DNA from: Gemmatimonadota bacterium
GTDB taxonomy: Bacteria > Gemmatimonadota > Gemmatimonadetes > Gemmatimonadales > Gemmatimonadaceae
Assembly (NCBI GenBank): GCA_027307165.1
Contig: DAHUXM010000021.1
Location: forward strand, 186,001 to 250,000
Length of the DNA: 64,000 nt
Direction of reading: 5' to 3'
In this document: positions 34,107 through 45,594 of the stretch, in pieces
How the letters are laid out: every line of letters begins with the position of its first letter
Numbering within the stretch: position 1 is the stretch's first letter
Position numbers and translations under genes: made by a program
Notes under the pieces: generated by a model
What the model was told of the DNA's origin: nothing
What the model saw: the letters and a program-made list of their open reading frames with translations, nothing else
Databases searched by the model: none

Positions 34107-36416
34107 GTGGCCGACGCGGCCCTGAAGCGGGAGGTGCAGGCGATTGCGCTGCTGCTGCTCGCGGTCTTTCTGGCGGGCGCGCTGATGCTGCACGGCTGGA
34201 GCGAGATGCGCGGCGTACCAGCCGCGGCCGGAAGCTTCGGATCCGTCGGGGCGATCGCCGCACGCTCGCTCATCGTCGTCTTTGGCTGGGTCGGGTCGTC
34301 GCTTCTTCCGGTCGCTCTCGCGGTGCATGCGCTGCGGGTGTTCGGCCGCATGAGCGGGGGCCGCGACCGTTCGTGGCTCATCTTTCTGCTCGGCATGGTG
34401 ATCGTGCTGCCGTTCGGCGTGGCGCTCGCGATGGGTGCAACCCGCGACGACAACGTCTTCTCCGGAGTCATCGGCGGGATACTCGCGTTCTACACCACGC
34501 AGCTCACGGGGCCGATTGGCGCGTGGCTGCTCTTCATGCTCGCACTGAGTGTGCTCGCCGCGGCGACGCTCTCGTGGAATCCGATCCGCATGCTGGTGGG
34601 GCGCGAGACAAAGCCGGTAGTTGCCTCTACGGAACAGGCTGCAGCGCTCGACGACACGTACAATCCGCCGCGCGTACGCAAGCAGAAGCTCCTCGCGCAG
34701 CAACTCGAGCCCGAGCCGGAAGAGATGCCCGTGATCGACGAGGCACTGTCGGCGCCGTTCGAGCTGCGCAAGGACCGGAGCCGTCGCCGTCGTGGCAAGG
34801 ATCGCGACGCGGCATCCGCCGAAGATCGTGTCGCCGCGGAGATCGAGGCGAGCGACGTAACGCATGAACGGTTCGACGATGAAGATCTCCCGACGCCGGA
34901 TCTGCTGACAGCGCCTGCGCCGCGCAACATGGACGCCAACCGGCGCGATCTCGACGCCGCGGGCCAGCGATTGATGGACGCGCTGCGCACGTTCCGCGTC
35001 GACGGCGAGCTGGTTGGCCGCACGACCGGGCCGGCCGTGACCCAGTTCGAGATCGAGCCTGCACCGGGCGTCAAGGTCCGCCAGATCGCGAATCTCGCGA
35101 ACGATCTCGCGCTTGCGATGCGCGCGCAGAGCATTCGTGTCGTGGCGCCGATTCCCGGGCGCGGAGCAGTCGGCGTCGAAGTTCCGAATCCGGTTCCCGA
35201 GATGGTCGCGTTCCGCGAGCTGCTGGAGTCGCAGGATTTTCAATCAGCGCGCGCCGCACTTCCGATCGCTCTCGGAAAGGATCTCGCGGGCAAACCCGTG
35301 ATCGCCGACCTCGCGAAGATGCCGCATCTCCTGATCGCCGGCGCAACAGGGTCCGGTAAGTCGGTTTGCGTCAACACGCTCATCACCAGCCTGTTGTACC
35401 GGCACACGCCACGCACGCTTCGCTTCCTGATGGTCGATCCGAAGATGGTGGAGCTGTCGGTGTACAACATGATCCCGCATCTCCGGCACAAGGTCGTCAC
35501 TGACAACCGCGACGCGGCGGCGGTACTCAAGTGGGCCGTGTACGAGATGCAGTCGCGTTACGAGTTGCTGGCGGCGAACAACGCGCGCAACATTCAGGAT
35601 TTCAATCGCAAGGTCACTGAAAAGGCACCGCTCAAGAAGCCAAAGACGCCGAACGTCGCGTTCGAGGACCTGGAGTACAAGGACGACGTCCTTCCGTACA
35701 TCGTCGTCATCATCGACGAGCTGGCCGACCTGATGATGACGGTCCAGGGCGAGGTCGAGACTCCGCTCGCGATGCTGGCTCAGAAGGCGCGCGCGATTGG
35801 AATCCATCTCATCCTCGCGACGCAGCGTCCGAGCGTCAACGTCATTACCGGTCTCATCAAGGCGAACTTCCCGAGTCGCATCGCGTTTCGCGTCGCGAGT
35901 CAGATCGACAGCCGGACGATCCTGGACGGAATGGGTGCGGAATCATTGCTCGGCAACGGCGACATGCTGTTCATCCCGCCGGGCAAGTCGGAGCCCGCGC
36001 GTCTGCAGGGTGCGTACATCTCGAGCGAGGACACCGAGCACCTGATGGGCTGGTTCGAGGCGAGGAAGAAGGCTCGCGCCGCTGGATTTGCGGCGGTCGA
36101 TGAAACGCCGGGCGAGAGTGACATTCTCGAAGCGGTGCGGAAGCTGGAGGCCGAGCGCGCTGGCGGCGGGGAGGACGGCGATAGCGGCGACGACGGCGAT
36201 CGTGACAAGCTGTTCCGCGAGGCCGCCGAAATCGTGATCCAGAACCAGAGCGGATCGACCTCGCTGCTCCAGCGTCGTCTGAAGATCGGGTATGGCCGCG
36301 CCGCGCGCATCATGGACCAGCTCCAGCTCGCCGGCGTACTCGGTCCGTCCGACGGTCCCCGCGGGAGAGACGTACTGGTGGGACTCGAAGATCTCGAGCG
36401 GATCGCGCCGCGGTAG
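34107..36416 (+). CDS. ftsK: FtsK/SpoIIIE DNA translocase
   Basis: A 769-residue protein. About four membrane segments lie in the first 160 residues. A charged linker (about 170-285) leads to the alpha/beta motor with Walker A GATGSGKS (Lys about 418) and Walker B VVIIDELADLMM. A C-terminal gamma winged helix at about 705-765 (LLQRRLKIGYGRAARIMDQL) is present for reading KOPS-like polar sequences. It pumps chromosome ends through the septum and activates XerCD. The linker is much shorter than in E. coli FtsK. GTG start one base after the ComB-like stop. Confidence 0.95.
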   Translation: MADAALKREVQAIALLLLAVFLAGALMLHGWSEMRGVPAAAGSFGSVGAIAARSLIVVFGWVGSSLLPVALAVHALRVFGRMSGGRDRSWLIFLLGMVIVLPFGVALAMGATRDDNVFSGVIGGILAFYTTQLTGPIGAWLLFMLALSVLAAATLSWNPIRMLVGRETKPVVASTEQAAALDDTYNPPRVRKQKLLAQQLEPEPEEMPVIDEALSAPFELRKDRSRRRRGKDRDAASAEDRVAAEIEASDVTHERFDDEDLPTPDLLTAPAPRNMDANRRDLDAAGQRLMDALRTFRVDGELVGRTTGPAVTQFEIEPAPGVKVRQIANLANDLALAMRAQSIRVVAPIPGRGAVGVEVPNPVPEMVAFRELLESQDFQSARAALPIALGKDLAGKPVIADLAKMPHLLIAGATGSGKSVCVNTLITSLLYRHTPRTLRFLMVDPKMVELSVYNMIPHLRHKVVTDNRDAAAVLKWAVYEMQSRYELLAANNARNIQDFNRKVTEKAPLKKPKTPNVAFEDLEYKDDVLPYIVVIIDELADLMMTVQGEVETPLAMLAQKARAIGIHLILATQRPSVNVITGLIKANFPSRIAFRVASQIDSRTILDGMGAESLLGNGDMLFIPPGKSEPARLQGAYISSEDTEHLMGWFEARKKARAAGFAAVDETPGESDILEAVRKLEAERAGGGEDGDSGDDGDRDKLFREAAEIVIQNQSGSTSLLQRRLKIGYGRAARIMDQLQLAGVLGPSDGPRGRDVLVGLEDLERIAPR

Positions 36417-36424
36417 TGCACCTC

Positions 36425-36451
36425 GTCATCCTCGCCTCGGGCTAGGATGAC
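36425..36451. repeat. REP-like hairpin, copy 2
   Basis: GTCATCCTCGCC (36425-36436) pairs with GGCTAGGATGAC (36440-36451), with one mismatch and loop TCG. The same ATGACGAC tail follows as in copies 1 and 3. It lies between convergent ftsK and the 69-residue gene. Confidence 0.5.
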
Positions 36452-36465
36452 GACGACTCGGTCTT

Positions 36466-36675
36466 TCAGTCGCCGCGCGGCTTGAGCAGATCGCTTGCGC
36501 GCAGGCCGTGGTACTCCTTCTGTTGCGCCTCCACCCAGACGTTGTACACGTAGGGATCGCTGCTGCCACCGCCTTTTTCGTCGGCCATCTTCTCGAAGCT
36601 CTTCGTGATTCTGCCGAGAGGCTTTCCGGGGACGCTCACGATGCGGACGTGGTCCCCAACTACGATACTTGCCAT
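36466..36675 (-). CDS. Small hypothetical protein (69 aa)
   Basis: A 69-residue soluble protein starting MASIVVGDHVRIVSV, with a beta-rich N-terminal half that looks like a small SH3/KOW-type barrel (VGDHVRI, GKPLGRI). A Lys/Gly-rich loop and a C-terminal DLLKPRGD follow. I do not recognise a family. There is no Shine-Dalgarno; TAGCTT lies six bases upstream of the ATG, a possible -10 box giving a near-leaderless message. It is bounded by ftsK (convergent) and yraN (divergent). It could be spurious, but the composition and clean boundaries favour a real gene. Confidence 0.55.
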   Translation of the reverse strand: MASIVVGDHVRIVSVPGKPLGRITKSFEKMADEKGGGSSDPYVYNVWVEAQQKEYHGLRASDLLKPRGD

Positions 36676-36813
36676 CCGAAAAAGCTAGCGACGGTGTCGG
36701 CTGTGCGCGCCTGGGAGTGCCCCGCGATTCGGGAATACATCGGTGCCGCGATTTGATTCCGCGCGAGGATGCGGGCTACGCCGCTCTCGACTGCGTGATG
36801 CTAGACTCGTCTC

Positions 36814-37206
36814 ATGCTCACCGGACGACAGCGGCTGGGAATCAGGGGCGAATCGATCGCTGCCCGGTGGCTGGTGCTGCGCGGGTGGGAGATTCTGGAC
36901 CGGCGGTTCCGGAGCGGCCATCGTGATATCGACCTGGTGGTTTGCAGGCCGGAGGAGGGGAGCGCGGGCCGGATAGTCGCTTTCGTCGAGGTCAGGACTC
37001 GATATTCGACCGATTTTGGGACGCCTGCCGAGACGGTCGGGTGGAAGAAGCAGCGTGAGTTGGCGAGGTCGGCGCGTGCCTGGGTGGCTTCGAACAGATG
37101 TTCGGGAGATCACTATCGGTTTGACGTCGTGGGGGTGATAGTGGGTACGGCGCGGGTTCAGATTCAGTATGTGCCGGACGCCTTCTGGTTGCGCTTCTTC
37201 GGTTGA
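36814..37206 (+). CDS. yraN: YraN/UPF0102-family nuclease-fold protein
   Basis: A 130-residue protein of the UPF0102 family. Motifs are RGESIAARWL, RFRSGHRDIDLVV, AFVEVRTR (the Holliday-junction-resolvase-like E-x-K position here reads EVR rather than the usual EVK) and KKQRELARSARAWV. The biochemical function of the family is not settled. recA follows 142 bases later, and the putative recA -35 box overlaps the yraN stop. Confidence 0.87.
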   Translation: MLTGRQRLGIRGESIAARWLVLRGWEILDRRFRSGHRDIDLVVCRPEEGSAGRIVAFVEVRTRYSTDFGTPAETVGWKKQRELARSARAWVASNRCSGDHYRFDVVGVIVGTARVQIQYVPDAFWLRFFG

Positions 37207-37231
37207 TTTTCGGTCTGGTAGTTCGTATTTT
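37203..37231 (+). promoter_or_regulatory. Putative recA promoter
   Basis: TTGATT (37203-37208), a 17-base spacer and TATTTT (37226-37231) make a good sigma-70-type match. No obvious LexA box of the E. coli or B. subtilis type lies in the 142-base gap. The distance to the recA ATG is about 117 bases, giving a long leader. Confidence 0.5.
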
Positions 37232-37348
37232 GTTCGGGGCCTCTGAGGTGCGAAAGAACCTGGGGAATCCCGGCGGTTTTGCCCGGAAACACGAATCCGG
37301 ATCGGGCAGTCCGGAGTTATCTTACATCAGCGAAAGGAAAAGGGACCA

Positions 37349-38401
37349 ATGGGTGCTTCCACCATGCAGGACGACAAGAAGAAGGCGTTGAACCTCGCGG
37401 TGGCGCAGATCGAGAAGAACTGCGGCAAGGGTTCAATCATGCGGATGGGGACGAGCACCGCTGGTGTGCGCGTTGACTCGATCTCGACAGGCGCCATCAA
37501 TCTTGATGCGGCGATTGGAATTGGTGGTATTCCACGAGGCCGAGTGACCGAGATCTACGGTCCGGAATCGAGCGGCAAGACGACGTTGTGTTTGCACGTC
37601 GTTGCGAATGCTCAGAAGAGCGGCGGCGTCGCTGCCTACATCGATGCGGAGCACGCGCTCGACACGGAATACGCAGGCAAGCTCGGCGTGGATGTGGAGA
37701 ATCTCCTGGTGTCGCAGCCTGATACCGGCGAGCAGGCGCTTGAGATCTGCGAGATACTCGTGCGTTCCGGTGCGGTTGACGTTGTGGTGATCGACTCGGT
37801 TGCGGCGCTTGTTCCGAAGGCCGAGATCGAAGGTGACATGGGTGACTCGCACGTCGGATTGCAGGCACGACTGATGAGTCAGGCGCTTCGCAAGCTGACT
37901 GGCGCGATCGCGCGATCCAACACTTCGGTGATCTTCATCAACCAGCTGCGCGAGAAGATCGGCGTGATGTTCGGCAATCCCGAGACGACGACGGGTGGAA
38001 AGGCGCTCAAGTTCTACGCGTCTGTTCGTCTCGACATTCGCCGCATCGGGCCGGTAAAGGACAAGGAGGACGTGGTGGGATCGCACGTTCGCGTGAAGGT
38101 CGTCAAGAACAAGGTCGCCCCGCCGTTCAAGCAGGCCGAGTTCGACATCATGTACGCGGAAGGGATCAGCCACTCCTCGCTGGTGCTGGATATTGCCGCC
38201 GAGAACGGCATAATTGACAAGTCGGGCGCCTGGTACAGTTATGGCAGTCAGAGGATCGGGCAGGGTCGTGAGAACGCCAAGCTCTACCTCAAGGACAACG
38301 CTGCCTTGATGTCGGAAGTAGAGATAAAGGTGAAGGCTCTGCTCGGAATTACCGCTACGACAGCGGTTGCAGCCGAGCCCGAGGCGGTCGAAGAGGTTTA
38401 A
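37349..38401 (+). CDS. recA: RecA recombinase
   Basis: A 350-residue RecA. Walker [10 protein letters not shown], the MAW-type region and loop L2 ([22 protein letters not shown], shown split as FINQLREK and GNPETTTGG) are present. The C-terminus is acidic (EPEAVEEV). It catalyses strand exchange and LexA-type self-cleavage. ATG at 37349 follows AAAGGAAAAGGGACC; an in-frame ATG at 37364 ([10 protein letters not shown]) would also fit the family start. recX follows after a 122-base gap containing a long inverted repeat. Confidence 0.97.
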   Translation: MGASTMQDDKKKALNLAVAQIEKNCGKGSIMRMGTSTAGVRVDSISTGAINLDAAIGIGGIPRGRVTEIYGPESSGKTTLCLHVVANAQKSGGVAAYIDAEHALDTEYAGKLGVDVENLLVSQPDTGEQALEICEILVRSGAVDVVVIDSVAALVPKAEIEGDMGDSHVGLQARLMSQALRKLTGAIARSNTSVIFINQLREKIGVMFGNPETTTGGKALKFYASVRLDIRRIGPVKDKEDVVGSHVRVKVVKNKVAPPFKQAEFDIMYAEGISHSSLVLDIAAENGIIDKSGAWYSYGSQRIGQGRENAKLYLKDNAALMSEVEIKVKALLGITATTAVAAEPEAVEEV

Positions 38402-38426
38402 CCTCTCTCGGTCCATAAACGGATGT

Positions 38427-38502
38427 GTCGCCGAGTTGGTGCGGTTTGTAGGAGATGGGGCCCGGACTCCCCGCCTAATGCGAATCGTATCGGCTCGGCG
38501 AC
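38427..38502 (+). other. Long-range inverted repeat in the recA-recX gap
   Basis: GTCGCCGAG (38427-38435) is the reverse complement of CTCGGCGAC (38494-38502). Between them GGGGCCC...TCCCC can pair internally. The RNA could fold into a closed structure separating recA from recX, for example to lower recX expression. It does not fold as a tRNA. Confidence 0.3.
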
Positions 38503-38523
38503 TGTCGTTTCCGGCTGACAGCT

Positions 38524-38988
38524 GTGGCACAGACGCCATATAACCGCGCGCTGGACCTGCTCTCCGCACGACCCTACACCGTGCGCCAGTTGCGTCGGAA
38601 GCTCGTCCAGAAGGAAGTACCGGCCGACGAGGCGGAGACGGTCATCCAGCGCTTGCTCGGTGCCGGTCTGCTGGACGATGAGCGGTATGCGCTTGGCTAT
38701 GCGCGGTCCAAGCTCGTGGGACAGGGCTCGTCGGTGCGTCGGATATCGCAGGAACTCGCCCGGAAGGGTGTGAGCACAGAGCTGAGCAAGCAGGCCATCG
38801 AGCAGGTTGTAATCGACGAGGAGATCGACACGCGAGCCGTCGTCGAGCGAGTAGCGCGCAAGAAGCTCGCGTCGATGGGTGATCTGGAGCCGGTTGTATT
38901 GCGGCGCCGACTGTTCGCGTTTCTGGCCCGCCGCGGATATGAGATGGACGAGATTCGCGAAGTCGTAGCTGCTGTGGGGAAGACATAG
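38524..38988 (+). CDS. recX: RecX regulatory protein
   Basis: A 154-residue, all-helical protein with three tandem three-helix units. Characteristic words include ALDLLSARPYTVRQLRRKL, LLDDERYALGYARSK and RRLFAFLARRGYE. RecX binds RecA filaments and limits their extension. It uses GTG at 38524. Position after recA is the usual arrangement. Confidence 0.93.
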   Translation: MAQTPYNRALDLLSARPYTVRQLRRKLVQKEVPADEAETVIQRLLGAGLLDDERYALGYARSKLVGQGSSVRRISQELARKGVSTELSKQAIEQVVIDEEIDTRAVVERVARKKLASMGDLEPVVLRRRLFAFLARRGYEMDEIREVVAAVGKT

Positions 38989-39013
38989 GGCGAGAGCGTG
39001 GACTCAGCCTGTC

Positions 39014-39019
39014 TATATT
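39014..39019 (+). promoter_or_regulatory. TATATT box ten bases before the alaS ATG
   Basis: The box lies in CTATATTT, ten bases before the ATG at 39030, leaving room for only a few untranslated bases. It is flanked by AGCCT (39006-39010) and AGGCT (39023-39027). No -35 match and no Shine-Dalgarno are visible. A nearly leaderless alaS mRNA is possible; the case is only positional. Confidence 0.35.
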
Positions 39020-39029
39020 TCAAGGCTAT

Positions 39030-41743
<2,714 letters not shown>

Positions 41744-41747
<4 letters not shown>

Positions 41748-42091
41748 CGGCGACGCCGGAGTCGCTGGGACCGTGGCTGGATGGCAAGCTCGAATCCGTG
41801 CCGCAGGAGCTGGCCGTGCGCATCCGCGCTGCGCTTCCGTCCGAGTGGCGCGCTGCGCCCATTGCAGATGCGGCGTCGTTGCTGACCGATGCCGCCTCGT
41901 GGGAGCTTCGCGGTTTGCTGGAACGCGGGTGCGAGGAACGCTGGGCGGCGCCCGGATTGCTCGTCGTGGATGCGCTCGTCACGTACGCATGCGAGCTCGT
42001 CGCGCTCTCGGGCGGTGACATGGACGCCGGCTCGGTTGCAATTCTCAACTCCGTGGTGGCGACGTTGGCGCCGGACGAGTCGGCCACGTGA
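41744..42091 (+). CDS. Hypothetical protein (115 aa) between alaS and asparaginase
   Basis: A 115-residue, Ala/Leu-rich, probably helical cytoplasmic protein. It overlaps both neighbours by four bases (GTGA at each end), which strongly suggests it is a real, coupled gene. I recognise no domain; the visible words LGPWLDGKLESVPQEL and VVDALVTYACELV do not identify a family. Its place suggests expression with alaS and ansA, nothing more. Confidence 0.6.
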
Positions 42092-43056
42092 TCGTCATCC
42101 TGTTCACTGGTGGCACGATTGCAATGCGGAACGATCCGACGGCGCGCGGCAACACGCCTGCGCTGACCGGTGCGGAGATCGTGAAGGCAACGCGTGGCAT
42201 CGACAATACCAGCGCGGTGGAGACCGAGGATTGGGGCCATTTCCCCGGGCCGCACATGAACGTTGCGCGGATCTGGGCCCTCCGGAATCGTATAGCGGAG
42301 CATCTCGCGCGCGACGAAGTCGCGGGTGTCGTCGTCACTCACGGTACCGATACGCTGGAAGAGTCGGCGTATTTCGCTGCGCGTGCACTGTCGTCGCCGA
42401 AGCCAGTCGTGTTCACTGGCGCGATGCGCACGCAGAGCGACCTCGGCTGGGACGGACCGGCGAACCTGTTCGAAGCGGTGCACGTAGCTGCGAGTCCCGC
42501 GTCGGTGGGGCAGGGCGTAATGGTCGTTCTGAGCGGGCAGATTTTCACGGCGCTCGACGTTACCAAGTCCAATACGCAGCTGCTCGATGCGTTCGAGAGT
42601 CCGGGGTTGGGTCCGATCGGATATCTCGACGAAGGCGAGGTTGTCTTCCGGCGCGAGCTGCCTGCGTTGATACCGCCAATCATACCGGTCGCGCCGGCGA
42701 CACCCGTCGACATTTTTTTTGCGTCCGCCGGCTGTGACTCCAGGTTGCTCGATGCGGTGCGCGACGAGTCGCGCGGAGCGGTGATCGCGGCGATGGGCCG
42801 CGGTAACGTGCCGCCGGAAATGGTGCCGGGGATCGGCCGCTACATCGCCGACGGGAAGCCCGTCGTGATAACGTCGCGTACGGGCGGCGGACGCGTAGGT
42901 CACACATACGCATATCCGGGTGGCGGGCGCACGCTGGAAGACATGGGCGCAATTCTGGCCGGCTCCCGTCGCTCGCAGCAGGCGCGCATCGATCTCATGC
43001 TGGCGCTGGGCGCCGGTGTGAGTGACGGGGAATTGCGCGCACTGTTCTCGAGCTGA
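42088..43056 (+). CDS. Type I/II L-asparaginase
   Basis: A 322-residue enzyme. The first nucleophile Thr is at residue 7 in FTGGTIAM, and the second catalytic cluster THGTDTLEE is at 84-92. It hydrolyses asparagine to aspartate and ammonia. There is no signal peptide, so it is a cytoplasmic type I-like enzyme rather than a periplasmic EcAII-like one. The GTG start overlaps the preceding gene's stop; the cca gene follows after six bases. Confidence 0.92.
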   Translation: MIVILFTGGTIAMRNDPTARGNTPALTGAEIVKATRGIDNTSAVETEDWGHFPGPHMNVARIWALRNRIAEHLARDEVAGVVVTHGTDTLEESAYFAARALSSPKPVVFTGAMRTQSDLGWDGPANLFEAVHVAASPASVGQGVMVVLSGQIFTALDVTKSNTQLLDAFESPGLGPIGYLDEGEVVFRRELPALIPPIIPVAPATPVDIFFASAGCDSRLLDAVRDESRGAVIAAMGRGNVPPEMVPGIGRYIADGKPVVITSRTGGGRVGHTYAYPGGGRTLEDMGAILAGSRRSQQARIDLMLALGAGVSDGELRALFSS

Positions 43057-43062
43057 GATCGC

Positions 43063-44346
43063 ATGCCGTTGATGCAACCGCCGGAAACCGTGGTCGAGAT
43101 CACGCGAGTACTCGAAGCCGCAGGTTACGAGGCCTGGTGCGTTGGCGGCGGCGTGCGCGACGCACTGCTCGGCATCCCCAACCTCGACTGGGATCTCACC
43201 ACCAGTGCCAGGCCGTTGCAGGTTCGCAAGTTGTTCAAACGCACGGTACCCGTCGGAATCGAATTCGGGACGATCGGCGTGCTGGATGAGACCAATGTCA
43301 TGCACGAGGTCACCACGTTCCGATCCGACGTTGAAACCGACGGGCGGCACGCAGTAGTGAAGTTCGGCGAATCTCTCGAGGAAGACCTCGCGCGCCGCGA
43401 CTTCACCATCAATGCGATTGCGTATTCGCCGTCGCGCGATGAGCTGCGCGATCCGTTCGGCGGGCAACGCGACCTCGCGGAGCGCGTTCTCCGCGCTGTC
43501 GGCATTGCCAAGGAACGTATGCGTGAAGATCGGTTGCGCGCTCTGCGCGCGATCCGATTCGCATCGCGTTTCGGCTTCACCGTCGATCCGGCAACGTGGC
43601 AGGCGATTCTCGTGAGTGCACCTCACCTGGGCAGACTTTCGCCAGAGCGCGTGCAGCAGGAGATCGTCAAGACGATGAATCAGGTTGCGTTGCCGAGCAC
43701 CGCATTCCGGATGTGGCGTGACAGCGGTGCGTTCGGAGAACTCGTTCCGGGTCTCGCTGGAATTACAGACGTCGAGCTTCTGGCGCTGGATCACCTGCGC
43801 CTGCCCCAACTTGCCAGGCGCCCGCAGCGCTTGCAGCTTCGCCTCGCGGGACTCTTTTCGGCAGCTCGTCCCGGCACGGTACACGCCATGCTCAAAGCGT
43901 TGCGCTTCTCGAATGCGGATGCCGCATGGGTCGGAGGCCTGGTTGAGCGCTGGCACGAGATGGGACGCGGAATGAAGAACGAGCTGATGCACCCCGAGGC
44001 ACCGACTGATTCAGTCTTGCGTTCATGGGCGGGCCAGGCTGGCCGCACGCAGCTCGCTTCATTGCTGCGCATCGCTGATGCTCACTGGTGGGCCGAGCGA
44101 GAACGGGGTAGGCCGGCACCATCGCGCGAGCGTGTGGAGTCCGTCTATCGCCGCGCGATTCGGATTGCATATCGCGATCCTGTTGAAATCTCGGACCTTG
44201 CTGTCAACGGCGACGACCTTCACGGGATAGGCATCACGGGAAAGCAGCTGGGCCAGACACTGCGTGCGTTGTTGCAGTACGTTCTTGAAGATCCGAGTCG
44301 GAACACGCCCGATGTGTTGTTGAGCCGTGCACGGGGAGACGCATGA
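43063..44346 (+). CDS. cca: CCA-adding enzyme/poly(A) polymerase family nucleotidyltransferase
   Basis: A 427-residue class II nucleotidyltransferase. The GGGVRDALLG motif is followed by the DWD metal-binding pair (Asp42, Asp44), then RRDFTINAIAY and the ERMREDRLRALRAIRFASRFGF helices of the neck. It adds or repairs the 3' CCA of tRNA; poly(A) polymerase cannot be excluded from sequence alone. It sits in a tight operon of RNA- and ion-related genes. The stop overlaps the ATG of the next gene. Confidence 0.9.
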   Translation: MPLMQPPETVVEITRVLEAAGYEAWCVGGGVRDALLGIPNLDWDLTTSARPLQVRKLFKRTVPVGIEFGTIGVLDETNVMHEVTTFRSDVETDGRHAVVKFGESLEEDLARRDFTINAIAYSPSRDELRDPFGGQRDLAERVLRAVGIAKERMREDRLRALRAIRFASRFGFTVDPATWQAILVSAPHLGRLSPERVQQEIVKTMNQVALPSTAFRMWRDSGAFGELVPGLAGITDVELLALDHLRLPQLARRPQRLQLRLAGLFSAARPGTVHAMLKALRFSNADAAWVGGLVERWHEMGRGMKNELMHPEAPTDSVLRSWAGQAGRTQLASLLRIADAHWWAERERGRPAPSRERVESVYRRAIRIAYRDPVEISDLAVNGDDLHGIGITGKQLGQTLRALLQYVLEDPSRNTPDVLLSRARGDA

Positions 44347-44876
44347 TCTTTCGCAGCCGACCGCAACAGGCAACCGTCTGGCGGAGATTCCGCTCCGGTC
44401 ACGACGGGTTCACCTTCGAGGAATCCCGGGAAGGTTACTTCGAGGCGCACGTCGCCGCGAACGCTGAACGCGCGGTCGATCTGACGCATCTGCTTGCAGA
44501 GCATCTTCCGCCGGCTGTTGACGTTGCGCTCACCGATCATCGCAGCAAGACCACGTGGAACGGCGTCGACATCGCGCTACCCGACGTCCGGGATGCGATC
44601 GCGCGGCTCAAGGTGCCGCTTGCGACGTATGCGGGCGTGGACATCGCGATCTTCACACCGGAAGATCAACTGTCGTTGACCGCGGAGCTGGATCTGTATG
44701 CGTTCGGCCGCAGTGACCGCTGGTTGTATCTGCTGCAGGCGCTTGGGCTTGAACAGTATGGTGCGGTGGCGGAAAGAGGCTGGCGCGGTCAGCCATGGGA
44801 TCGCTCGCCGGCCGCTGTGCTCACCACGGCTCTCGTTACCGCGGCCGAGCGGCTGTCACTCACGCGCGCACCGTGA
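44343..44876 (+). CDS. Hypothetical protein (177 aa)
   Basis: A 177-residue soluble protein with mixed alpha/beta composition. Visible parts include the Arg-rich start MIFRSRPQQATVWRRF and an Ala-rich C-terminus. I recognise no family. It overlaps cca (ATGA) and the ZIP gene (GTGA) by four bases each, which supports its reality and co-expression. Nothing indicates a membrane or secreted location. Confidence 0.65.
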   Translation: MIFRSRPQQATVWRRFRSGHDGFTFEESREGYFEAHVAANAERAVDLTHLLAEHLPPAVDVALTDHRSKTTWNGVDIALPDVRDAIARLKVPLATYAGVDIAIFTPEDQLSLTAELDLYAFGRSDRWLYLLQALGLEQYGAVAERGWRGQPWDRSPAAVLTTALVTAAERLSLTRAP

Positions 44877-45592
44877 GCGTTACCGCGCTGATTGCGGCGA
44901 TCGCTGCCGCACTCGCGAACGTGCTGGGCGCTGCACTCGTAACCGGCCGACGCGTATGGAGCCCCCGCGATCTCGACATGATGATCGCGTTCTCCGGCGG
45001 CTTCATGATATCCGTCGCGGTCGTGGACATGATCCCGGACGCGATTACCACGCACGGCGCGGCCGCGGGCTGGATGGTACTGATCGGATATCTCGCCGTT
45101 CATCTGACGCAACACACACTCATACCGCACTTCCACTTTGGCGAGGAGACTCACCAAGTCACGCGGGCGGTCGGCATCTCCGCGCTCATCGGCCTCATGC
45201 TGCACATGTTGATGGACGGCGTCGCGATCGCGAGCGGGTTTGCAGCTGGATCGACTGTCGGATCGCTGGTAGTTGCTGCGATCATTCTGCACAAGCTGCC
45301 CGAGGGATCGACGGTGTCGAGTCTGTTTCTGGCGGCCGGGTTCCATCGACGCAATGCGCTTGGTGCTGCCGCGCTACTCGGGCTCGCGACCGTGGTCGGC
45401 GCACTGCTCACGGTGAGCTTCGCGCCGCTGTCAGAGTATGGCCTCGCGCTGTCCGGTGGTGTAACGGTCTACGTGGCCGCGTCGAATCTGGTCCCCGAGT
45501 TCCAGCACAAGCATGGCTGGCGCTTCCCGGTCGCATTCTTTGGTGGGTGCGTGGCGTTCGGCGCGGGACATGCTTTGCTGGCGATGGTCTGA
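44873..45592 (+). CDS. ZIP-family divalent metal transporter
   Basis: A 239-residue membrane protein with about seven to eight membrane segments. The family signature is in HMLMDGVAIASGF and AAIILHKLPEGS (transmembrane helices IV and V with the metal-binding His and Glu). A His cluster in the loop reads PHFHFGEETH. ZIPs move Zn(II) or similar ions into the cytosol. The GTG at 44873 overlaps the preceding stop. Metal specificity is unknown. Confidence 0.88.
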   Translation: MSVTALIAAIAAALANVLGAALVTGRRVWSPRDLDMMIAFSGGFMISVAVVDMIPDAITTHGAAAGWMVLIGYLAVHLTQHTLIPHFHFGEETHQVTRAVGISALIGLMLHMLMDGVAIASGFAAGSTVGSLVVAAIILHKLPEGSTVSSLFLAAGFHRRNALGAAALLGLATVVGALLTVSFAPLSEYGLALSGGVTVYVAASNLVPEFQHKHGWRFPVAFFGGCVAFGAGHALLAMV

Positions 45593-45594
45593 CT

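Noticed and set aside
37207-37348. LexA/SOS box upstream of recA
   Set aside because: I looked for CTGT-N8-ACAG and GAAC-N4-GTTC patterns and found neither; GTTCG occurs twice only as direct repeats.
38418-38515. Possible class II tRNA in the recA-recX gap (GCCGAGTTGGT looks like a D-arm)
   Set aside because: No acceptor stem pairs with the 5' part, no GTTCGAATC T-arm is present and there is no CCA end.
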